Part shown: positions 27,306 through 35,485 of the stretch, piece by piece
Numbering within the stretch: position 1 is the first letter of the stretch
How the letters are laid out: the number at the start of each line of letters is the position of its first letter
Source of the DNA: Candidatus Anaerotignum merdipullorum
GTDB lineage: Bacteria > Bacillota > Clostridia > Lachnospirales > Anaerotignaceae
Assembly: GCA_019115165.1 (NCBI GenBank)
Contig: DXEB01000014.1
Coordinates: forward strand, 19,692 to 83,691
Direction: 5' to 3'
DNA: 64,000 nt
The notes under the pieces: model-generated
What the model was told of the DNA's origin: nothing
Seen by the model: only the letters and a program-made list of their open reading frames with translations
The model's database searches: none
Program-made: the position numbers and the translations under genes

Positions 27306-28697
27306 TTATTTTTGCTTTAAGTAAGCATCAATGGCTGCTGCAGCTTTTTTGCCAGCGCCCATTGCTAAAATTACTGTTGCAGCGCCGGTTACTGCATCAC
27401 CGCCGGCGTATACACCTTCTCGGGTAGTCTGATTGGTTTCTTCTTCTACGACTAAACAACCTTTGCGATTTGCTTCCAGCCCTTTGGTAGTACTGCGAAT
27501 GAGTGGATTGGGAGAAGTACCGATGGACATAATGACGGTATCTACATCAAGAACATAATTAGAGCCTTCCACAGGGATGGGACGTCTCCTGCCGCTGGCA
27601 TCGGGTTCGCCTAATTCCATTTTCAAACATTCCATACCGCAAACCTGTCCGTTGCCGTCGTCCAGTATTTTGACCGGATTGCGCAGCAGATGGAATTCAA
27701 TGCCTTCTTCCTTGGCATGATGAATTTCTTCCAGACGTGCGGGCATTTCTGCTTCCGAACGACGGTACACAATATATACGTTTTCTGCTCCCATTCTTTT
27801 TGCACATCTGGCAGCATCCATAGCAACGTTACCGCCGCCAACGACGGCGACTGCTTTGCTTTTACGGATGGGTGTATCATAATCGGGCAGATATGCTTTC
27901 ATCAAGTTGATTCTGGTCAGATACTCGTTAGCAGAATAAACGCCTACCAGTGCTTCCCCGGGAATGCCCATAAAAGAAGGCAGACCGGCGCCGGTGCCGA
28001 TAAATACGGCGTCAAATCCCATATCTTCCATGATTTCGTCGATAGAAAGGACTTTTCCAATGACCATGTTGGTCATGATTTCTACACCCATTGCCGTCAG
28101 TTTGTCAATTTCTTTCTGTACAATGGCTTTGGGCAGACGGAATTCGGGAATGCCATATACCAATACGCCGCCGGGGGTATGGAAGGCTTCAAACATTGTT
28201 ACGGCATAGCCCTGTTTTGCCAAATCACCTGCACAGGCAAGGGAAGAAGGACCGGAACCAATAACGGCTACTTTTTTGCCGTTTTGCGCAGGTTTTTCGG
28301 GCAGTTCATCATGATTTGCCATATACCAGTCTGCTACGAATCGTTCTAACCTGCCGATGGCAACAGCTTCGCCTTTGATACCTCTGACACATTTTGCCTC
28401 ACATTGGCTTTCCTGTGGACAGACACGACCGCAGACAGCCGGCAGGGCATTGGTAGAGGTGATGATCTGATAGGCAGCCAGAAAATCGCCTTTGGCAACT
28501 TCCGCAATAAATTCGGGAATCTGCACGTTTACGGGACATCCGCTGACACAGGGTTTATGTTTACAGTTCAGACAGCGCGTTGCTTCTTCTATTGCCATTT
28601 CTGCAGTATAGCCTATCGCCACTTCTTCAAAGTTTTGATTTCTAATATCCGGAGCCTGTTCCGGCATTTTGATTTTTTCCAAGCTCATATTTGCCAT
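27306..28697 (-). CDS. nfnB: NfnB / NADPH-dependent glutamate synthase-like flavoprotein
   Basis: A 463-residue flavoprotein homologous to the small subunit of glutamate synthase. Two Cys clusters near the N-terminus (CLNCKHKPCVSGCP and CGRVCPQESQCEAKC) bind [4Fe-4S] centres. FAD and NADPH Rossmann motifs follow (VIGSGPSSLACAGDLA and VVGGGNVAMDAA). Next to a dihydroorotate-dehydrogenase-like FAD subunit it forms NfnAB, which bifurcates electrons between NADPH, NADH and ferredoxin in anaerobes. No glutamate synthase large subunit is present, which supports Nfn over GltD. It starts 15 bases after nfnA. Confidence 0.88.
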   Translation of the reverse strand: MANMSLEKIKMPEQAPDIRNQNFEEVAIGYTAEMAIEEATRCLNCKHKPCVSGCPVNVQIPEFIAEVAKGDFLAAYQIITSTNALPAVCGRVCPQESQCEAKCVRGIKGEAVAIGRLERFVADWYMANHDELPEKPAQNGKKVAVIGSGPSSLACAGDLAKQGYAVTMFEAFHTPGGVLVYGIPEFRLPKAIVQKEIDKLTAMGVEIMTNMVIGKVLSIDEIMEDMGFDAVFIGTGAGLPSFMGIPGEALVGVYSANEYLTRINLMKAYLPDYDTPIRKSKAVAVVGGGNVAMDAARCAKRMGAENVYIVYRRSEAEMPARLEEIHHAKEEGIEFHLLRNPVKILDDGNGQVCGMECLKMELGEPDASGRRRPIPVEGSNYVLDVDTVIMSIGTSPNPLIRSTTKGLEANRKGCLVVEEETNQTTREGVYAGGDAVTGAATVILAMGAGKKAAAAIDAYLKQK

Positions 28698-28712
28698 TGT
28701 TTCTGTCCTCCC

Positions 28713-29567
28713 TTATCGAATCAAGTCTTGTGCCAGTTTGTCCATCCGGCAGATGTGGGTTTGTGCCAATTCTGCTTCTCTGGTTTTATAGATGGAATTT
28801 CGGTTCATCAGTTCATCAAAGTCCACGGCATGTCCGTCAAAGTCTGGACCGTCCACGCAGGCAAATTTGATTTCGCCGCCTACCGTTACACGGCAACCGC
28901 CGCACATCCCGGTACCGTCGATCATGATGGGGTTCAGGCTGACAATGGTTTTGATGCCGTATGGTTTGGTAGTCAAGCTGACGAATTTCATCATGGGGAT
29001 GGGTCCGATTGCAATCACAGCGTCATAGGAAGTACCGGCTTCGATTAAAGCTTTTAATTTGTCGGTGACAAAGCCCTTTTCTCCCTTGGTGCCGTCATCG
29101 GTCATCAAATAGTAGTGGTCCGCGACTGCCTTCATTTCTTCTTCCAAGATGACGATATCTTCACTGCGGAATCCGGCAATGACATCTACGGCGATACCCA
29201 GTTCATGAAGCGCTTTTGCCTGAGGATAAGCGATGGCACATCCAACACCGCCGCCAACGACGGCAACTTTCTGGAATCCTTCGTATTCTGTAGCAACACC
29301 CAGAGGTCCAACAAAGTCGCGGATGGTGTCTCCCACTTCTTTTGCTGCCAGCAGTTGGGTAGAAAGACCGACTTTCTGGAAAATAATGGTCACGGTGCCC
29401 TTTTCCCGGTCATAGTCGGCAATGGTCAACGGAACCCGTTCGCTGTACTCATCTACACGGAAAATAATAAATTGCCCTGCTTTGGCTTTTTTTGCCACAA
29501 AAGGAGCTTCGATTTCCAGCAGAGTGACCATGCTGTTCAATTCTTTTTTATTGACAATGCGAAACAT
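28713..29567 (-). CDS. nfnA: NfnA / ferredoxin-NADP reductase-like FAD and [2Fe-2S] subunit
   Basis: A 284-residue subunit with an N-terminal FAD-binding barrel (RVPLTIADYD) and an NAD-binding domain (VVGGGVGCAIAYPQAKALHELG). The C-terminal [2Fe-2S] site includes GMCGGCRVTV and CVDGPDFDGHAVDF. This is the sulfide dehydrogenase/NfnA family, which pairs with NfnB. The start is the ATG after AAAGGATG; an ATG 12 bases earlier would overlap that ribosome binding site. Confidence 0.88.
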   Translation of the reverse strand: MFRIVNKKELNSMVTLLEIEAPFVAKKAKAGQFIIFRVDEYSERVPLTIADYDREKGTVTIIFQKVGLSTQLLAAKEVGDTIRDFVGPLGVATEYEGFQKVAVVGGGVGCAIAYPQAKALHELGIAVDVIAGFRSEDIVILEEEMKAVADHYYLMTDDGTKGEKGFVTDKLKALIEAGTSYDAVIAIGPIPMMKFVSLTTKPYGIKTIVSLNPIMIDGTGMCGGCRVTVGGEIKFACVDGPDFDGHAVDFDELMNRNSIYKTREAELAQTHICRMDKLAQDLIR

Positions 29568-29769
29568 GAGGTGCAACATCCTTTCTGTTTTGATTGATTT
29601 GTGCTACTTTCCTTTACGCTGTATTTTTGATAAAATTATCATACCATAAATTCCGGCATAGGGATAGGGAAAAAACGCTGTTTTTTCCAGAAATGCAAAA
29701 ATGAAAGTTTATGGCTTTTGAATAAAATATGGGACAAAAAATGTCCCGATGAGAAAAGGAGAGAATCAA

Positions 29770-30561
29770 ATGCATCAATCCTATACATGGAAGGACTTGC
29801 AAGACATCATTGAACGGCTGCGGGGAGAAAATGGCTGTCCCTGGGATCGGGTGCAGACCCATGAGAGTCTGCGGGCAGATTTGCTGGAGGAAGCTTATGA
29901 GGCTGTGGACGCCATTGACCGAGGGGATATGGAAAATCTGAAAGAAGAATTGGGTGATGTGCTGATGCAAGTCGTTTTCCATGCTTCTTTGGAAGCAGGC
30001 AAAGGCGATTTTACGTTGGACGACGTGGTACAGGGAATCTGCGAAAAAATGATTTATCGCCACCCTCATGTATTTGGCGATGGTTCTGCGGACACGGCGG
30101 AACAGGTGCTGATCAACTGGGAAGCGCTCAAAAAGAAAGAAAAACAGCTGGAAACACAGACGGATGTACTCAAAAGTGTGCCTGCAGCCTTGCCGGCACT
30201 GACACGTGCAAGGAAAGTGCAGAAAAAGGCGGCGGATGTCGGATTTGATTTTGACGATGTGGGCGGTGCATTGCGTAAAGTGGAGGAAGAGATTCGAGAA
30301 TTGCAGGAAGCATGGGAACAGCCAGACGGTAATTTAGAGGAAGAGTTTGGAGATATTTTATTTGCGCTGGTCAATGTAGCAAGGTTTTTGAAAATAAATC
30401 CTGAGTTTGCCTTGACAAAAGCCACTAAAAAGTTTATAAATAGATTTGAGTATGTTGAGAATTCAGCCCTTTCGGAGGGAAAGCAGCTTTCCAAGATGAC
30501 TCTGGAGGAAATGGATTTGCTCTGGGACAAAGCAAAAGAGGCATTGTCCAAGAAAGTTTAA
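29770..30561 (+). CDS. mazG: Nucleoside triphosphate pyrophosphohydrolase MazG
   Basis: A 263-residue all-alpha NTP pyrophosphatase with two MazG domains (about residues 10-115 and 155-255). The metal-binding EEAYE...EELGDVLMQVVFHA pattern is in the first and EEEFGDILFALVN in the second. It probably clears aberrant NTPs. It opens the conserved mazG-hup-rqcP-yabP-yabQ-divIC cluster. The ATG after AAAGGAGAG is preferred to one 7 codons upstream. Confidence 0.94.
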   Translation: MHQSYTWKDLQDIIERLRGENGCPWDRVQTHESLRADLLEEAYEAVDAIDRGDMENLKEELGDVLMQVVFHASLEAGKGDFTLDDVVQGICEKMIYRHPHVFGDGSADTAEQVLINWEALKKKEKQLETQTDVLKSVPAALPALTRARKVQKKAADVGFDFDDVGGALRKVEEEIRELQEAWEQPDGNLEEEFGDILFALVNVARFLKINPEFALTKATKKFINRFEYVENSALSEGKQLSKMTLEEMDLLWDKAKEALSKKV

Positions 30562-30586
30562 TGAAGTATTGAGGAGGAACAGAACC

Positions 30587-30862
30587 ATGAACAAATCTGA
30601 ATTAGTTGCAGCAATCGCAGAAAAGGCGGAAATGAGCAAGAAAGACGCAGAAAAAGCGTTGAAAGCGTTTGAAGATGTTGTAACAGAAGAACTGGCAGCA
30701 AACGGCAAGGTACAGCTGGTCGGTTTCGGTACATTTGATGTTGCAGAAAGAGCAGCACGTGAAGGCAGAAACCCTCAGACAGGCGAAGCAATGCCGATTC
30801 CTGCTTCCAAAGCTCCCAGATTCAAAGCAGGTAAAGCTTTGAAAGATGCAATCAACAAATAA
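30587..30862 (+). CDS. hup: HU-family DNA-binding protein
   Basis: A 91-residue histone-like protein of the HU/IHF family. MNKSELVAAIAEKAEMSKKDA, VGFGTF and the DNA-inserting arm GRNPQTGEAM are canonical. ATG follows GAGGAGGAAC, 25 bases after mazG. A strong terminator follows, so hup may be the main product of a short mazG-hup transcript. Confidence 0.97.
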   Translation: MNKSELVAAIAEKAEMSKKDAEKALKAFEDVVTEELAANGKVQLVGFGTFDVAERAAREGRNPQTGEAMPIPASKAPRFKAGKALKDAINK

Positions 30863-30875
30863 TTAGATTGGTATG

Positions 30876-30909
30876 AAAACGCTTTCTCTCAGCGAGAAAG
30901 CGTTTTTTT
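30876..30909 (+). terminator. Rho-independent terminator of hup
   Basis: A perfect 11-bp stem AACGCTTTCTC / GAGAAAGCGTT with a 5-base loop and a T-run. Confidence 0.92.
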
Positions 30910-30938
30910 GGAAAAATTTTTGAATAGGAGGCAGTAGC

Positions 30939-31267
30939 TTGGCTACCAGAAAAGAGTGTTTGCAGTTTCTTTTGGATTAGCTTTCTGAAATGGAGCAAAT
31001 CAGATATCGTGCCATGATGGGAGAATATCTCTTATTTATTGTGAAAAGATCATCGGGTATCTTTGTGACGACTGCTTTTTGGTAAAGCCGGTACCTGCGG
31101 CAAAAAGATTGCTGCCGCAAGCACCATTGGTATCGCCGTATCCAGGCGCAAAAGAATTGTTGCTGGTGGAAGATGTGGAGGATGAAACATCTCTGCAAAC
31201 GCTGCTGGAAAATATGTATCCACAACTGCCGATACCAAAAAACAAAAAAACATCAAAGGGGAATTGA
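30939..31267 (+). pseudogene. Broken TfoX N-terminal domain gene
   Basis: A TTG start after ATAGGAGGCAG opens a frame encoding LATRKECLQFLLD, then an in-frame TAG (30978-30980), LSEMEQIRYRAMMGEYLLF, then a shift to the other frame near 31035-31037 and continuation YCEKIIGYLCDDCFLVKPV...NKKTSKGN to TGA. Joined, the roughly 108 residues read as a TfoX N-terminal domain protein (MMGEYLL, DDCFLVKP and YPGAKE-LLVEDVED segments). Restoring one T in a TTT run and changing TAG to CAG would repair it. The ORF track shows only the 62-codon tail. It interrupts the hup-rqcP neighbourhood. Confidence 0.85.
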
Positions 31268-31270
31268 TCT

Positions 31271-31513
31271 ATGCGCATTGACAAATTTTTGAAAGTTTCC
31301 CGCATCATCAAGCGAAGAACCATTGCCAATGAAGCCTGCGACGCGGGACGAGTGTCTCTCAATGGCAAGGTGGTTAAGGCTGGTGCAGAAGTGAAATGCG
31401 GTGACATCATTGAAATACAGTTTGGCAGCAATACCACCAAAGTGGAGGTATTGAGTCTACAGGACTCCACCAAAAAGGAAGATGCGGCAGGGATGTATCG
31501 TGCCGTGGAATAA
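31271..31513 (+). CDS. rqcP: S4-domain RNA-binding protein RqcP (YabO)
   Basis: An 80-residue protein that is almost wholly one S4 RNA-binding domain (MRIDKFLKVSRIIKRRTIANEACDAGRVSLNG, quoted in part). RqcP assists RqcH in alanine tailing of stalled nascent chains on 50S subunits. Position before yabP, yabQ and divIC matches Bacillus yabO. ATG follows AAAGGGGAATTG. Confidence 0.93.
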   Translation: MRIDKFLKVSRIIKRRTIANEACDAGRVSLNGKVVKAGAEVKCGDIIEIQFGSNTTKVEVLSLQDSTKKEDAAGMYRAVE

Positions 31514-31528
31514 GGACATAATGAACCG

Positions 31529-31566
31529 AAACCTCTCATATACTGTAAAAACAGTATGGGAGGTTT
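31529..31566 (+). promoter_or_regulatory. Hairpin containing the yabP ribosome binding site
   Basis: Arms AAACCTCTCATATACTGT and ACAGTATGGGAGGTTT pair with one G-U and a 2-base bulge around an AAAA loop. The 3' arm contains GGGAGG (31558-31563), the Shine-Dalgarno for the TTG start of yabP 8 bases on. With its T-run it could act as a terminator or as a translational block. Confidence 0.7.
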
Positions 31567-31571
31567 TTGTT

Positions 31572-31853
31572 TTGGGGGAAGAAAAAAGAAATCCGAGAGA
31601 GCATTGGATACAAATGACAGACAGGGAACGGATGCAAATTTTCGGTGTGACGGATGTCTTAAGTTTTGACGAAGAAAATGTAACGGTGGATACGACCTGT
31701 GGAATGCTGTTTTTGAAGGGTGTGGGTCTGCATGTGGGGCGTCTGAATCTGGAAGACGGAGAAGTAGCGATAGAAGGGCATATCGACGCAGTGACTTATG
31801 CAGATAGCATGGATTCTGGGAAACATCCGCTGTTGGCGCGGTTGTTTCGCTAA
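31572..31853 (+). CDS. yabP: Sporulation protein YabP
   Basis: A 93-residue YabP-family protein (IFGVTDVLSFDEENVTVDTTCGML and LNLEDGEVAIEGHIDAVTY, quoted in part). YabP is produced in the mother cell during sporulation and acts with YabQ on the spore cortex and coat. The TTG at 31572 is chosen: GGGAGG lies 8 bases upstream, and the length matches the family better than the 123-codon track ORF, which starts inside rqcP. Confidence 0.85.
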   Translation: MGEEKRNPREHWIQMTDRERMQIFGVTDVLSFDEENVTVDTTCGMLFLKGVGLHVGRLNLEDGEVAIEGHIDAVTYADSMDSGKHPLLARLFR

Positions 31854-31870
31854 GAAAGGGGGCGGCGGGT

Positions 31871-32383
31871 GTGCAGGTAAGCGTACAAGGACAGGCGGCG
31901 CTGTTTTTGTTGTGTGCGTTGCTGGGCGGCAGTATGGGGCTGCTGTATGATGGTCTTCGCCTGCTGCGGCGCATGATTCCCCACCGCCGGATGCTGGTGC
32001 AGGCAGAAGATGGCATTTACTGGATGACAGTGGCGGTGTTGGTGTTTGCGGTGCTGCTGCGTCAGAACCATGGGCAGATCCGCTTATTTTTGCTGCTGGG
32101 CATTTTTGGAGGAATGGGATTGTATGGATTGACCCTGAGCCGACTGGTGATGGCAGTAGGAGAAGGGGTACTGCGGTTGGTCAAGCGGTTGCTTCTATTG
32201 CTTTTGACGATCGTACTGACACCTTTTCGCTTATTATGCCTGCCCTTTCGCAGACCTGCTGCAAAAATTGCCGCTTTTTGCGCAAAACAACGGAAAAAAT
32301 ACTTGCAATTATGTAAAGTATATGTGAAAATAAAGGCAGGCACACTGCGGCGGGATATTCGCTTTTTGCGCCGAAAACCATAG
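31871..32383 (+). CDS. yabQ: Spore cortex biosynthesis protein YabQ
   Basis: A 170-residue membrane protein with about three to four N-terminal helices and a basic C-terminal tail. The GGSMGLLYDGLRLLRR segment after the first helix is characteristic of YabQ. YabQ is a mother-cell membrane protein needed for spore cortex formation in Bacillus. It starts with GTG after AAGGGGGCGG, 17 bases past yabP. Confidence 0.9.
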   Translation: MQVSVQGQAALFLLCALLGGSMGLLYDGLRLLRRMIPHRRMLVQAEDGIYWMTVAVLVFAVLLRQNHGQIRLFLLLGIFGGMGLYGLTLSRLVMAVGEGVLRLVKRLLLLLLTIVLTPFRLLCLPFRRPAAKIAAFCAKQRKKYLQLCKVYVKIKAGTLRRDIRFLRRKP

Positions 32384-32397
32384 AAAGGGTGGCTGCC

Positions 32398-32691
32398 ATG
32401 GAAGGCAAGATCAAAAGCAGAAAAAAAAGCGGGTGGTTTGTGCGGATATTTTTGCTGATATTCGTATTGGCAGTAATTGTGGGCGTCTATTGGCAGTATC
32501 AGAAATACCGCGCACTTCAGGTGGAGATGGCAGATCTGGAGCAGCAAATTGCACAAGAACAGCAAAAAATGTTGGATTTTGAGGCGAAAAAGGATTATTA
32601 TAATAGTGACAGCTATATTGAACAGATTGCACGAGAAAAGCTTGGGCTGGTAAAAAGCAACGAGGTATTGTATATCAATCGTGGTCAATGA
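32398..32691 (+). CDS. divIC: FtsB/DivIC-family septum initiation protein
   Basis: A 97-residue bitopic protein: basic cytoplasmic N-terminus, one transmembrane helix (residues about 16-36), then a coiled coil and the conserved YIEQIAREKLGLVKSNE motif. It would stabilise the divisome with FtsL and DivIB. It ends the mazG to divIC cluster. The ATG 8 bases after GAAAGGG is preferred to an overlapping GTG. Confidence 0.92.
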   Translation: MEGKIKSRKKSGWFVRIFLLIFVLAVIVGVYWQYQKYRALQVEMADLEQQIAQEQQKMLDFEAKKDYYNSDSYIEQIAREKLGLVKSNEVLYINRGQ

Positions 32692-32737
32692 AGGAAAAGA
32701 ATGATTCAAAAAAAGTGAAATATTTGTAAAAAAAGAG

Positions 32738-32766
32738 TTGACAAACGAAAAAGAACTGGATATAAT
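32738..32766 (+). promoter_or_regulatory. Consensus promoter of the tRNA cluster
   Basis: Perfect TTGACA (32738-32743), 17-base spacer, perfect TATAAT (32761-32766), 16 bases before tRNA-Met. Confidence 0.95.
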
Positions 32767-32782
32767 GAACTAGTCGACTTGA

Positions 32783-32856
32783 GGCGGAGTAGCTCAGGTG
32801 GCTAGAGCATGCGGTTCATACCCGCAGTGTCGGGGGTTCAAATCCCTCCTCCGCTA
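32783..32856 (+). tRNA. tRNA-Met (CAT)
   Basis: A 74-nt cloverleaf. Acceptor GGCGGAG/CTCCGCT (one G-U), D-arm TAGCTCAGGTGGCTAGAG, anticodon CAT in GGTTCATACC, T-loop GGGTTCAAATCCC. CCA is not encoded. The paired first base fits elongator Met rather than an initiator. Confidence 0.95.
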
Positions 32857-32869
32857 CTTCAGTTTCTTT

Positions 32870-32941
32870 GGCCCGTTGGTCAAGCGGTCAAGACGCGACC
32901 CTCTCACGGTCGAATCAAGGGTTCGACTCCCTTACGGGTCA
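32870..32941 (+). tRNA. tRNA-Glu (CTC)
   Basis: A 72-nt cloverleaf. Acceptor GGCCCGT/ACGGGTC, anticodon CTC in GACCCTCTCACGGTC, T-loop GGGTTCGACTCCC. It lies 13 bases after tRNA-Met. Confidence 0.95.
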
Positions 32942-32975
32942 TTACCGTCTTTCTAACAGAATAGGGAAAAATTAT

Positions 32976-33048
32976 GGAAGTTTAGCTCAGCTGGGAGAGC
33001 ATCTGCCTTACAAGCAGAGGGTCACAGGTTCGAGCCCTGTAACTTCCA
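32976..33048 (+). tRNA. tRNA-Val (TAC)
   Basis: A 73-nt cloverleaf. Perfect acceptor GGAAGTT/AACTTCC, anticodon TAC in CTGCCTTACAAGCAG, T-loop CAGGTTCGAGCCCTG. A short T-run follows directly. Confidence 0.96.
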
Positions 33049-33624
33049 TTTTTTTGTTTTTAGAGAATATTGCAAGAAAGATAGAAGTTTTTTGTATGGA
33101 TTAGATGAAAGCGGTTGCCGGAGGATGTCGAATGCAGACAATCGAAGGCATGGAAAGCGGATTTGATTCAGGAATCCACCGATAGTTCTTGACCAGAAAA
33201 AATTGGCAGGGACAGCAATGATTGGGGCAGAGAAGATAATAAAAGCGGTATCAGATCAGATGGCATTGCGGAAAAGAAATGGGTATATAGGCAGTGTCTA
33301 TGGTTGTTTGCATGACCGCTGCACTTCCTTTGTGTTTGGCTTTCTGGTGATTATTCTGTTCGATTCTGGGATGAAAATGCGTTTGTTTGGAGAGAAGATA
33401 GAATTTGATGTACATACAGGAGGGGCATATGGACTGCATGGATATCGGTTTGATAGGGTAGAAAGTCTGTGAAAGACGGGAGGGCGAAAACAGGCAATGC
33501 TATATTGTATGGGAACAATTTTGCATTTTGTACCGTCAGGTCTGGGCAGCGCCGCAGGAAATGTGATATGCTGATTTTGTCAGTAAAGAACCGATAGAAA
33601 CAGAGAAACAAAGAGGGTGGAGAG
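33049..33624. other. Gap after the tRNA cluster, no recognised gene
   Basis: About 575 bases. The 89-codon plus ORF (33203-33472) starts at TTG without a ribosome binding site and has no recognisable domain. I saw no riboswitch consensus upstream of the ECF component gene. Confidence 0.45.
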
Positions 33625-34143
33625 ATGAAGACAAAGGAGTTATGTTTACAGGGATTGATGATCGCGTTGGTAACGGTATCTACGATGGTATTACAGATCC
33701 CGGTTTCAGCAACCAACGGATATATTCACTTGGGCGACAGTATGATTTTGATCATTGGTATCTTTTTCGGTGCACGCTATGGTATGATTGCTGGCGGCGT
33801 AGGAGCGGCGCTGGCAGATTTGCTCAGCGGATATGCACACTGGGCGCCGTTTACGTTGATTATCAAAGGATTGATGGGATATTTGATTGGTAAAATTGGA
33901 CACAGGTCCATGGAAGAACAGCACTTTTTTACCGTCCGCACTTGGCTTGGCGCAGTGATTGGTATTCTATGGATGGTGATGGGATATTACCTTGGCGGCG
34001 CTGTTCTGCAGAGCAGCTGGACAGTAGCATTGACTTCGATACCGGAAAATCTGGTGCAAGGCGGCGCAGGATTGGTGATCTTTTTGGTGGTTGGCTATGC
34101 TTTTTACAAAGCCAAAATCTATAAATATGTTTCCGTGAAATGA
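33625..34143 (+). CDS. ECF transporter S component
   Basis: A 172-residue integral membrane protein with about five to six helices. The first helix through VSATNGYIHLGDSMILIIGI and the GAALADLLSGYAHWAPFTLIIKG segment are typical of vitamin-binding S components of energy-coupling-factor transporters. The ATPases and T subunit are not in the window, so it would share a common ECF module. Substrate unknown; the family includes pantothenate, HMP and folate binders. ATG follows GGGTGGAGAG. Confidence 0.88.
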   Translation: MKTKELCLQGLMIALVTVSTMVLQIPVSATNGYIHLGDSMILIIGIFFGARYGMIAGGVGAALADLLSGYAHWAPFTLIIKGLMGYLIGKIGHRSMEEQHFFTVRTWLGAVIGILWMVMGYYLGGAVLQSSWTVALTSIPENLVQGGAGLVIFLVVGYAFYKAKIYKYVSVK

Positions 34144-34171
34144 TGGCGTCATACCGATGAAGGGATAAAAG

Positions 34172-34202
34172 AGAAGTGTCTTAGAAAGACGCTTCTTTTT
34201 TT
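34172..34202 (+). terminator. Rho-independent terminator of the ECF S component gene
   Basis: An 11-bp stem AGAAGTGTCTT / AAGACGCTTCT with one G-U pair, followed by six T. Confidence 0.8.
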
Positions 34203-34342
34203 GTGAGAAGTATGCGGCAGGCATTGACCGCAAAAAACATCGCGTGGTATATTTATAGGACGATTGGATTATACTGAATTACAGTGAAAATACAGTGAAA
34301 AGAATAAAGAAGGTTTGCAGTAGAAAGAATGGAGGCATTTGT

Positions 34343-34903
34343 TTGGAAGAGATTACCATATTTTTGATTGCGGTCAGTCTGGCGATGGATGCGTTTGCCG
34401 TATCCATATCCAATGGGGTGTCCGTTCGTGGGTTCGACACACAGCAGTCAGCGGTACAGGGACTGTATTTTGGCGGATTTCAGTTTTTGATGCCGGTTGT
34501 CGGATGGTTTTTGGGCAGTCGCGTGAAAACATACATAGAGTCAGTGGATCATTGGATTGCATTTGCGTTGCTGGCAGTCATTGGAGGAAATATGATTCGT
34601 GAGAGTTTCAGAGAAGAAGAGGGCGGACAAACAGAACTGACAGGCAGAATATTACTGCTTCAGGCGATTGCAACCAGCATAGACGCTTTGGCGGTGGGGA
34701 TCAGCTTTGCTATTTTGGATGTCAATATCTGGATGGCGGCGGCGATTATCGGCGTGGTATCGTTTGTGATGTCTTTTTGCGGCGGGATGCTGGGCAAAGG
34801 GCTGGGCAATTTTTTACAGGCAAAGGCGGAATTTGCCGGCGGTATCGTTTTGGTTTTGATTGGCATAAAGATTCTCGCAGAGCACTTGTTTTTCGGCGGA
34901 TGA
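34343..34903 (+). CDS. mntP: Manganese efflux protein MntP
   Basis: A 186-residue membrane protein with six helices. The acidic helix motifs SLAMDAFAVSISNG and SIDALAVGISFA, in an internally repeated layout, are those of MntP. It exports Mn(II). The TTG 7 bases after GGAGG gives the family's normal length; the ATG of the ORF track adds 16 codons. No manganese (yybP-ykoY) riboswitch was recognised upstream. Confidence 0.93.
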   Translation: MEEITIFLIAVSLAMDAFAVSISNGVSVRGFDTQQSAVQGLYFGGFQFLMPVVGWFLGSRVKTYIESVDHWIAFALLAVIGGNMIRESFREEEGGQTELTGRILLLQAIATSIDALAVGISFAILDVNIWMAAAIIGVVSFVMSFCGGMLGKGLGNFLQAKAEFAGGIVLVLIGIKILAEHLFFGG

Positions 34904-34924
34904 GCAAGGAGGAGGAAAACGCAC

Positions 34925-35485
34925 TTGGATTGGATACAGCATATGGATGAACAGATCATCTGGTGGATACAGGAATACTTGTTGCGGGAAGAATGGAACG
35001 GAGGAATGATTCTCATCTCCCGATTGGGCAATGGCGGATTTTTGTGGATTGCGTTGGGGATTTTATTTTTGCTTTGCGGCATACGCAATCGGAAATTTCT
35101 CAAATACGGCTGTATACTGCTGCTTTGCTTAGGGGTGACTGCTTTGGTGTGTAATGTGGTACTCAAACCTTTGGTAGGAAGAATACGACCGTATGATTTA
35201 TTGGGATTTCCTATATTGATACCGCCGTTGTCTGATTTTTCATTTCCATCGGGACATACATCAGCGTCATTTGCTGCCGCTACAGCGCTGTTTGCCATGC
35301 ATCGTACCTGGGGCGCCGTGGCGTATGTTTTTGCCGGATGGATGGGAATTTCGCGATTGTATTTAGGGGTACACTTTCCGTCAGATGTAGTGGCGGGGGC
35401 GCTCATTGGATTTGTTTTAGCAAAAATAACAATTTTTTGTTTTGCCAAAATAACAGAAAAGATGGCACAACAATCGTTCTCTTAG
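34925..35485 (+). CDS. PAP2-family membrane phosphatase
   Basis: A 186-residue membrane protein with the three acid-phosphatase motifs KPLVGRIRP, PSGHT and SRLYLGVHFPSD, and about five to six helices. Likely substrates are undecaprenyl pyrophosphate or phosphatidylglycerol phosphate. Starts at TTG after GGAGGAGG, 21 bases behind mntP, so the two may be co-transcribed. Confidence 0.9.
   Translation: MDWIQHMDEQIIWWIQEYLLREEWNGGMILISRLGNGGFLWIALGILFLLCGIRNRKFLKYGCILLLCLGVTALVCNVVLKPLVGRIRPYDLLGFPILIPPLSDFSFPSGHTSASFAAATALFAMHRTWGAVAYVFAGWMGISRLYLGVHFPSDVVAGALIGFVLAKITIFCFAKITEKMAQQSFS

Noticed and set aside
33203-33472. 89-codon ORF after the tRNA cluster
   Set aside because: TTG start without ribosome binding site and no recognisable domain; left as part of a gap entry.
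34205-34342. Manganese (yybP-ykoY) riboswitch upstream of mntP
   Set aside because: No matching conserved internal loops were seen in the 140-base leader.
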